From contig CM037593.1 in NCBI GenBank assembly GCA_021018995.1, positions 35,229,810 through 35,293,809 of the forward strand: a stretch of DNA of 64,000 nt, in the 5' to 3' direction. Of the stretch, positions 58,801 to 64,000 are shown in pieces. The notes under the pieces were generated by a model. It did no database searches. It was not told where the DNA came from and saw only the letters and a list, made by a program, of their open reading frames with translations. Each line of letters begins with the position of its first letter. Positions within the stretch are counted from its first letter, which is position 1. The stretch is from Chloranthus sessilifolius. Lineage: Eukaryota; Streptophyta; Magnoliopsida; Chloranthales; Chloranthaceae. The position numbers and the translations under genes are program-made.

Positions 58801-58920
58801 GAATTTGATAATAAGTTTTTTAATTTGGATCATATATCTTCTACTTTTATGAAAGAAGAAGTTAGTTTGAACAAATACTTAGTGAGAAAAGAATAAAAAA
58901 ATTTATTTAGGAAAATACCT
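55882..58920. other. Gene-free AT-rich region upstream of the kinase gene
   Basis: No gene. It includes a third copy of the GGATGTGTGCCA dispersed repeat and a Tourist-like left end (TAAGGCCCTGTTTGATAGC near 58630) without a matching right end. Segments near 57590-57660 and 57785-57930 are rich in AAATTTCG and CAAAATTCGG words. Confidence 0.5.
57215..57345 (+). repeat. Dispersed repeat copy (GGATGTGTGCCA family)
   Basis: AGAATGTGTGCCATGTGGAA, ACTGTCTGATAGTA, CAAGATCGAGGAGGATTG and AGCAGTCAATG match the copies at 44770 and 51248 in order and orientation. Confidence 0.7.
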
Positions 58921-60044
58921 AAGTTATCTCTTCGTGTTGCACTAGGTATAGATTGACTTTTTTTATTTATTATTAAAATCATAATTAAAGTCAAATATTA
59001 GCCAATAATTTTTTTATTGACTTTAATGATATTCTATTACATTAGAAATTAACACCATAATAGTCAATATTTATTATCAAGTTACATAAGTTAGAGTTTA
59101 AAAAGTCAAACTCAAATAAAAAGTCAACCTTTGACCAAATTAAAGTTTTGATCAATAAAAATATGTAAAGTTAAATAACAAAGTTGTAAATACTAGTATC
59201 TAATGTAAGTTTACACGTTAAAATGAAATTAAATTTTTATAAAAGTTAAACTTTGACCAAAATTTCAATTTTGACGAAAAGAAAATTTTACAATGTACCA
59301 ACAAGTTATAAAAGTTTAACAACAAATTAACATAACAATATTCATATACATCGTTAGGTTATACTAGTCAAAATTTGATCAAATATTAAAAGTCAAACTT
59401 TGATCAAACGTAAAACTTTGATTAATAAAATTTTTTAAGACCAAAGTACAATGTTACATAGTAAATGCTAGTATTACTATAAGGTTACATTTGGAAGAAA
59501 TTTCATTTTTTATAAAAAGTCAAATTTTGACCAAAATTTTTAACTTTAACCAATAAAAAATTCAGCAATCTATCACCAACCTATAATTTTATCCATCACT
59601 AGGCTACACTAGTAAAAAATTTGACCAAATATCAACTTTTAAAAAAGTCAAACTTTGATCAAATATAAAAAAAGGTAAAATAAAATTTGATAATGTACTA
59701 CAAAGTGATAAATTAAAAAAATGATAATCTCATTGGGACTATAGAAGTTCAAAAAAATCAAGTTGTATTACAAAGTTAAAATTTAACTAAATATCAAACT
59801 TTGACTGATAAAAATTTAAATTACCAAAATACAAATAACTATGGTAATAATCATTATCTACTGTCAAAATACATATATCAAATTTTGACTTTAGTCAAAA
59901 TTTGAAAAAAGTCAAACTTTTACTAATAAAAATGAGGCAATGCATTTTCAAGTTACAAATTAAAATAAGGATAGATATTTTTAATTATAATATTCCACTA
60001 ATTAATATTTATAATATTTTATCAAAAATCGAACTTTGACCACA
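58920..60044. repeat. Degenerate array rich in GTCAAA-TTTGAC palindromes
   Basis: Words such as GTCAACCTTTGACC, GTCAAACTTTGATC and GTCAAATTTTGACC recur near 59122, 59243, 59390, 59518, 59648, 59885 and 60030. Larger blocks repeat loosely at about 125 and 270-280 bp. It ends directly at the LTR start at 60045. Confidence 0.6.
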
Positions 60045-60463
60045 TGTAGACACCCAAATTTGGCCCAAGGCCCAATCGAGACATACCTCAAGAGAGGCGC
60101 ACCCCCGAGCTTCTGATAGCATTCCCCGAATAGTTAGGATTCATCCTAGATCCTTTAGAACCCTCCCTAAACCATTAGAAACCAACCGAGACACTTAGAA
60201 ACCCTGCTCGAACCCATAGTTAACCTTCCTGGACAATGGTTAAAGAGAGGTGTACCAGGGATGGCAGGGACCTCAACTGAGATTGAATCATATACCATTG
60301 GAAAGTAGAAGTTTCTAGTTTTCCAATGAACCAAGAATTGCCTCAATCCGAGTTACACATCAAAAGTTATGGTGATTCGAAGGTCGGGTGCAAAGTAGGC
60401 ATCTTTGGAACCTCGCGAGGCCTGCATTGAACCACGCGAGAACCTCGAGAGAAAATATGTGTA

Positions 60464-60614
60464 CTTGGCGCATGTAATACTTGCGCCAAGCCATTTTTCC
60501 CTAGAAATGGCCTGGCGCATGTATTAGTTGTGCCAAGTAGAGGTGGGTCCCCTCGAGGGCTTTGAACTTCCAGGTACTATGTTTTTGCCTGGCGCATCTA
60601 ATACACGCGCCAGG
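60464..60614. repeat. Three palindromes of the GGCGCA..TGCGCC type in the second Tat LTR
   Basis: CTTGGCGCATGTAATACTTG followed by CGCCAAG (60464-60490), a variant at 60511-60536 and another at 60588-60614. Positions correspond to the cluster in the LTR at 29894 but the cores differ (CATGTAATAC against AACTAATAG). Confidence 0.85.
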
Positions 60615-60880
60615 CTTAGCTACAGTAATTGTGAGTTTTTTGCTCGAATTTTACTTTTGGAGTTTGATTTGTTGACCATCTCAAAGTGTAGGATGAGTTT
60701 CATTAGGACTATTGCACCCATGCTTACCCTATTTACAACCCTCTAGTCATTTGAAACCTCACCCTATCATCTACCATTGAACCTAATTCACACCTTTCTA
60801 AGCCTTTAAAACCCTAAGAAACCTTAGATGCTAGGATTACCTAATTGCTAATCCTAATTAGCCTCTAAGCACTCCCCTAA

Positions 60881-62250
60881 CACTACGTGAAAATCGAAAA
60901 AAATAACGGCCCAAAACCATTGTAAATTTCAAAAACAACGGTTTTGAGCCGTGGTAACAACCGTTGTTTATAGAGCAGTGATTTTGCTACACAACGGCCT
61001 AGAACTGTTGTTTATTTACGTCATAAACAACGGCCCATGTCCATTGCAAAATTACAACGGTTGTGAGCCGTTGTTTATTACAGAAAAGGGTTGTTATTTT
61101 TCTACCTAAACTATGGTCTAAGTCAGTGGTATATGTCTGTTGCAAACGTACAACGGTTGTGAGCCGTTGTTCCTTGCAGAAAAGAGTTGTTATTTTTCTG
61201 TCGAAACCACAACCTTCGTCAATGGTATATGTCCGTTGTAAAGGTACTACGGTTTGTAGCCGTTGTTCTTTATAGAAAAAGATTGTTATTTTTCTACCGA
61301 AACCACGGTCTAAGTCGGTGGTATATATCCAATGCAAAAGTACAACGGTTGTGAGCCGTTGTTAATTTACTCTAAAAACAACGGTTATGGACCGTTGTTG
61401 TGTTTTTAAACTTTTTTTTTTTTTAAATATGCATAGCTTCCTTTTTTGTTTTTGCAATTAGAACCTGTTATAACTATTGTATCAATCACATATCACCATA
61501 GAAGGGAAAAAAAGCATAATTCATTCAACTGAATAAAAAAATAAGAAGCCAAAAATAAAAAATTAATTTAAAATCAGAAAACTGTGGCGCCAATATTGCC
61601 TGCAGTTGGTGCAATGGGAAATGTAAATGCACAAAAACATATAGTGATTTACAGTTCCTTAGAAATTCAGGCAGTTAAAGAATCAACACTTTCCTAAATT
61701 ATTTTATAGAACAAATATAAATTGATTTTTTTTTATAGCTATTAAAATTGGTAAACAACTTCGGAAACATGCAGCCGATTTGAGCAAGCAAACACTTCCA
61801 TCTTCAACAGCAATATTGGCACTATGCATCGAGGAGTCAACAAACATGATCCAGCCAGATTCACTGCTACTTCTTGCATTATATTATGAGCCTTCTTCCT
61901 AACAATATTTAATCATCCTATGATCTGTAATATTAAACATATGAAAGACATCACAAAAGATGAATATTATAAGCAAAGGCTAATCAAACTTTCATCTCAA
62001 CTTATTAGTTCATAGCAAAACAACTATAGTCCTTATTACTTCAACAATGAAGAGAAAAAAAAATTACCTGAATTTTGTAATCCTTAAGCAAAGGATGATC
62101 CAAAGTCAATACTCTTTTACTGATCTTGTAATCTGAACACATGAAGGATATGATAGATATGATTGGTAGATATATATAGATGCATAAAGAAAGATATTTT
62201 GCGATCAAAGAAAATCGGATAATAAGCACGTGTATATGTATGTATATACA
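60881..62250 (+). mobile_element. CACTA (CMC) transposon 5' terminal fragment
   Basis: Starts CACTACGTGAAAATCG within the LTR. Subterminal repeats follow: AACGGTTGTGAGCCGTT hairpins at 61054, 61150, 61247 and 61342, spaced about 96 bp, each followed by GTTGTTATTTTTCT. Further inside is AT-rich DNA without transposase. No matching 3' terminus (GTAGTG) is recognised. Confidence 0.7.
61054..61364. repeat. 96-bp subterminal repeats with AACGG..CCGTT hairpins
   Basis: Four units, spacings 96, 97 and 95 bp, with the hairpin ACAACGGTTGTGAGCCGTTG as the most conserved part. CACTA elements bind transposase at such subterminal repeats. Confidence 0.85.
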
Positions 62251-62385
62251 CACTACAAAATTTTCGAGTTTTACCGGCAGCCCAAAGCCTCCGGCAATAA
62301 TTTTACCGGCGGCTTCCTATCCGCCACTAATCCCTTTGTCAGGGATATTATTACCGACAGTCCAAGTATTTTTGCCGACGGGCAT
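62251..62385 (+). mobile_element. Second CACTA 5' terminus
   Basis: Starts CACTACAAAATTTTCGAG and continues with TTTTACCGGCAG, TTTTACCGGCGG and ATTACCGACAG subterminal words, the usual GC-rich CACTA end. It has the same orientation as the terminus at 60881 but a different family. Its 3' end is not seen. Confidence 0.65.
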
Positions 62386-62990
62386 GTTGTTTAAGCCCTC
62401 AATCGAAGTGTTTAAGCTGAGTTATGTCCACATTGTTTAAGCCCTCAATCGAAGTGTTTGAACTACCTTGAGATATGGGATCTCCATTGTTTGACAGACG
62501 TAGCATTCAAGCTCACAAATGACCGAAGAACTGAATTTGGAACTTGAAATGGATTGGAAGGGGGGGTGATTTCATGTAACCTTGCTCCAAATAGAAGAGA
62601 GATTTACATGTGCCATGTAGTGCTCCAACTCGGACCCAAGAATTGGATTTGGAACTCGATAGAGATGGGTTGAGTGTTTCCAGCCTTTCAGGTAACCTTG
62701 CACCAAGCATTAGGGATGGGTGGAGTGTTTTCAGCCTTTCAGGAAACCTTTGCACCAAATGTAAGAGAGAGATATGCACCTACAAATATCTACAGGGGAA
62801 TGCTATTGTCACAGCCTTTTACTGAAATACTAGCATTGTCAACAAAAAAGGATATAAACTTCCTTGTAATTCCCAGGAAAGTAAGGGTATTCTACGAGCT
62901 GTTGTTTTGTATAATGACAGCTCTTAGATTGCCCATGTATGCTCCTGGAACTTAAAAGATTGGTGTTTTTACCAAAACACTCTCATTCCA
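62386..62990. other. Repeat-rich filler inside the interrupted LTR
   Basis: Holds a direct repeat of about 27 bp (TTGTTTAAGCCCTCAATCGA and on, at 62386 and 62433, offset 47) and three loose copies of a TTTCAGGTAACCTTGCACCAA-like word (62570-62760). No gene is seen. It ends where LTR homology resumes. Confidence 0.5.
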
Positions 62991-63728
62991 CTTCAATTTT
63001 AGTTGTCTTTTAAAATTCTATAGAGAGCCCCTCCACTTGGATTAAAGGCTTGAAAAAATTTCCTAAGAGAGAAGTCTTTCTCCCTTTGGTACCCCCATTG
63101 CTCATACAAATTCCAGAATTCAAAAAGTCCCCTTAGACCCCATCTTTCACTAAAAATTCTTAAGTTTAAGAGTGAGCTACCCCCTAGCCTTCTTCCTCTA
63201 TCCCTTAGCTATCAAGCTTTAGAGGTTAGAACCCACTTTTCCACCATTCAAGCTATTGAAAGCTCGTCAAGTGCACCTATGCGAAGGTCTACACTGTACT
63301 ACAAGGGCTCGAGAGCTCCGGCTCTCCCCTCTATTCCTCTACCTTCTTAGCTTTTGCTCTATCCTCAAATTTGTGCTGTTACGCCGCCGAAATCTCGGTA
63401 GGAACGGAGGGGCACAAATATGATCAAAGTGTATTCGGGTAAGAGGAAGTGCTCTTTTCCTTTTTATTTCTCTTTTATTTTTAGCCATAAGTAGAGACCG
63501 CTTATGAGCGGGTTGATCGGGTGCCTAACACTTTTCCGATCAATAACCGAAGCCCCTACCCAAGAGCCTTTGGCATAGATCGGTGAATCAGAGTCATATT
63601 TGACACTTCGGTGCCTTCAATATTGATTTAGGTTTTCCGAGACATCAAAAGCTCCGGGAGGCGACTCTTTATTTTCACATAAGTGCGCATCATTGCGACG
63701 GGATCGTCAAAAATCCCACAATTGTACA

Positions 63729-64000
63729 GATGGTGACTTTACTGGGGACTAGATAGTAGAGCTTCCCCTTGAAATTTAGCTTTTTTTCTTTATTTTTACT
63801 AATATTTTGCCGTTTCTTGTTATTTTACTCACCCCTAGGATTCGGTCTTGTTTTTATTTATCCCTACTTTCCCGTCATTTACGTGCCTTAGCCGATTGGT
63901 GGGCCTGTTTGAACATCATCTTTATAATTCCTTTATTTTTTCGTTATTTACATGCCTTAGCCGTTTGGCTGACTTACTTGTGCTTTTACACGCCTTAGCC
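63729..64000 (+). mobile_element. Start of the internal region of the second Tat element
   Basis: A primer-binding-site-like TGGTGACTTTACTGGGGACT at 63731-63750 sits two bases after the LTR end. I did not assign the tRNA. It is followed by pyrimidine-rich leader with repeated GCCTTAGCCG words. The element continues past the window. Confidence 0.6.

Larger units (their letters stand above)
60045..63728 (+). mobile_element. 5' LTR of a second Tat-lineage element, interrupted by CACTA material
   Basis: Starts TGTAGACACCCAAATTTGG like the LTR at 29894 and ends near ATTGTACA. The two LTRs align over 60045-60880 and again from about 62990 to 63728, giving about 1.6 kb without the insert. A TATA-like CTATAGAGAG is near 63019. 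Internal element sequence follows to the window edge, so this is a 5' LTR. Confidence 0.8.

Noticed and set aside
60999-61337. Open frame on the minus strand with repeated KEQRLTTVV segments
   Set aside because: It is only the translation of the 96-bp CACTA subterminal repeats; no protein family is recognised.
61054-61364. Regularly spaced palindromic repeats reminiscent of a CRISPR array
   Set aside because: The unit is about 96 bp with related spacers, inside a CACTA terminus of a plant genome; spacers are not unique.
62610-62625. CATGTAGTGCTC as the 3' terminus of a CACTA element
   Set aside because: Neighbouring bases are not complementary to either CACTA 5' end and the flanking triplets do not match.

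Overview
The window reads as nuclear DNA of a flowering plant with a repeat-rich genome. It holds only two convincing host genes in 64 kb. It also holds Ty3/gypsy elements of the Athila-like and Tat lineages, CACTA, hAT-like and PIF/Harbinger (Tourist) transposon remnants, a plant TRAF-type zinc-finger gene with a TE-filled intron, and a G-type lectin receptor kinase. The species cannot be named from sequence alone.

Layout. 1-5440: body of an Athila-like Ty3/gypsy element on the minus strand, cut by the left window edge. 5520-9757: two LTR-like blocks on the minus strand, separated by a long imperfect palindrome. 9758-31515: a Tat-lineage Ty3/gypsy element on the plus strand (gag-like segment, protease, G-patch, RT, RNase H, archaeal-type RNase H, integrase, 3' LTR). 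It is split at 17365-28713 by a complete Athila-like element with 1.4 kb LTRs and a perfect 5-bp target duplication (TAGGT). 31516-39900: gene-free DNA with several tandem and direct duplications and microsatellites. 40906-49846: TRAF-type zinc-finger gene of two coding exons. Its inferred 7.8 kb intron carries hAT-like MITEs, a Tourist-like element, a tRNA-derived SINE candidate and a probable solo LTR. 49847-52845: more MITEs, then AT-rich DNA. 52846-55326 (minus): intact single-exon receptor-like kinase of 826 codons, with a repeat-derived block starting 18 bp upstream of its ATG. 55836-60044: AT-rich, gene-free, ending in an array rich in GTCAAA/TTTGAC palindromes. 60045-64000: 5' LTR and start of another Tat element running off the right edge; its LTR is interrupted by CACTA-type material.

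Insertion order by nesting: the Tat element at 9758-31515 is older than the Athila-like element inside it, and probably older than the minus-strand LTR material on its left. The two host genes are not functionally linked in any obvious way. The most useful new observations are a small family of about 215-230 bp elements with CGATACGTATCG palindromes and perfect 8-bp target duplications, an adjacent pair of Tourist MITEs, palindrome clusters in the Tat LTRs, and a TE-derived minisatellite abutting the kinase gene. I found no CRISPR array, rRNA or tRNA gene and no clear sign of a new multi-gene system.
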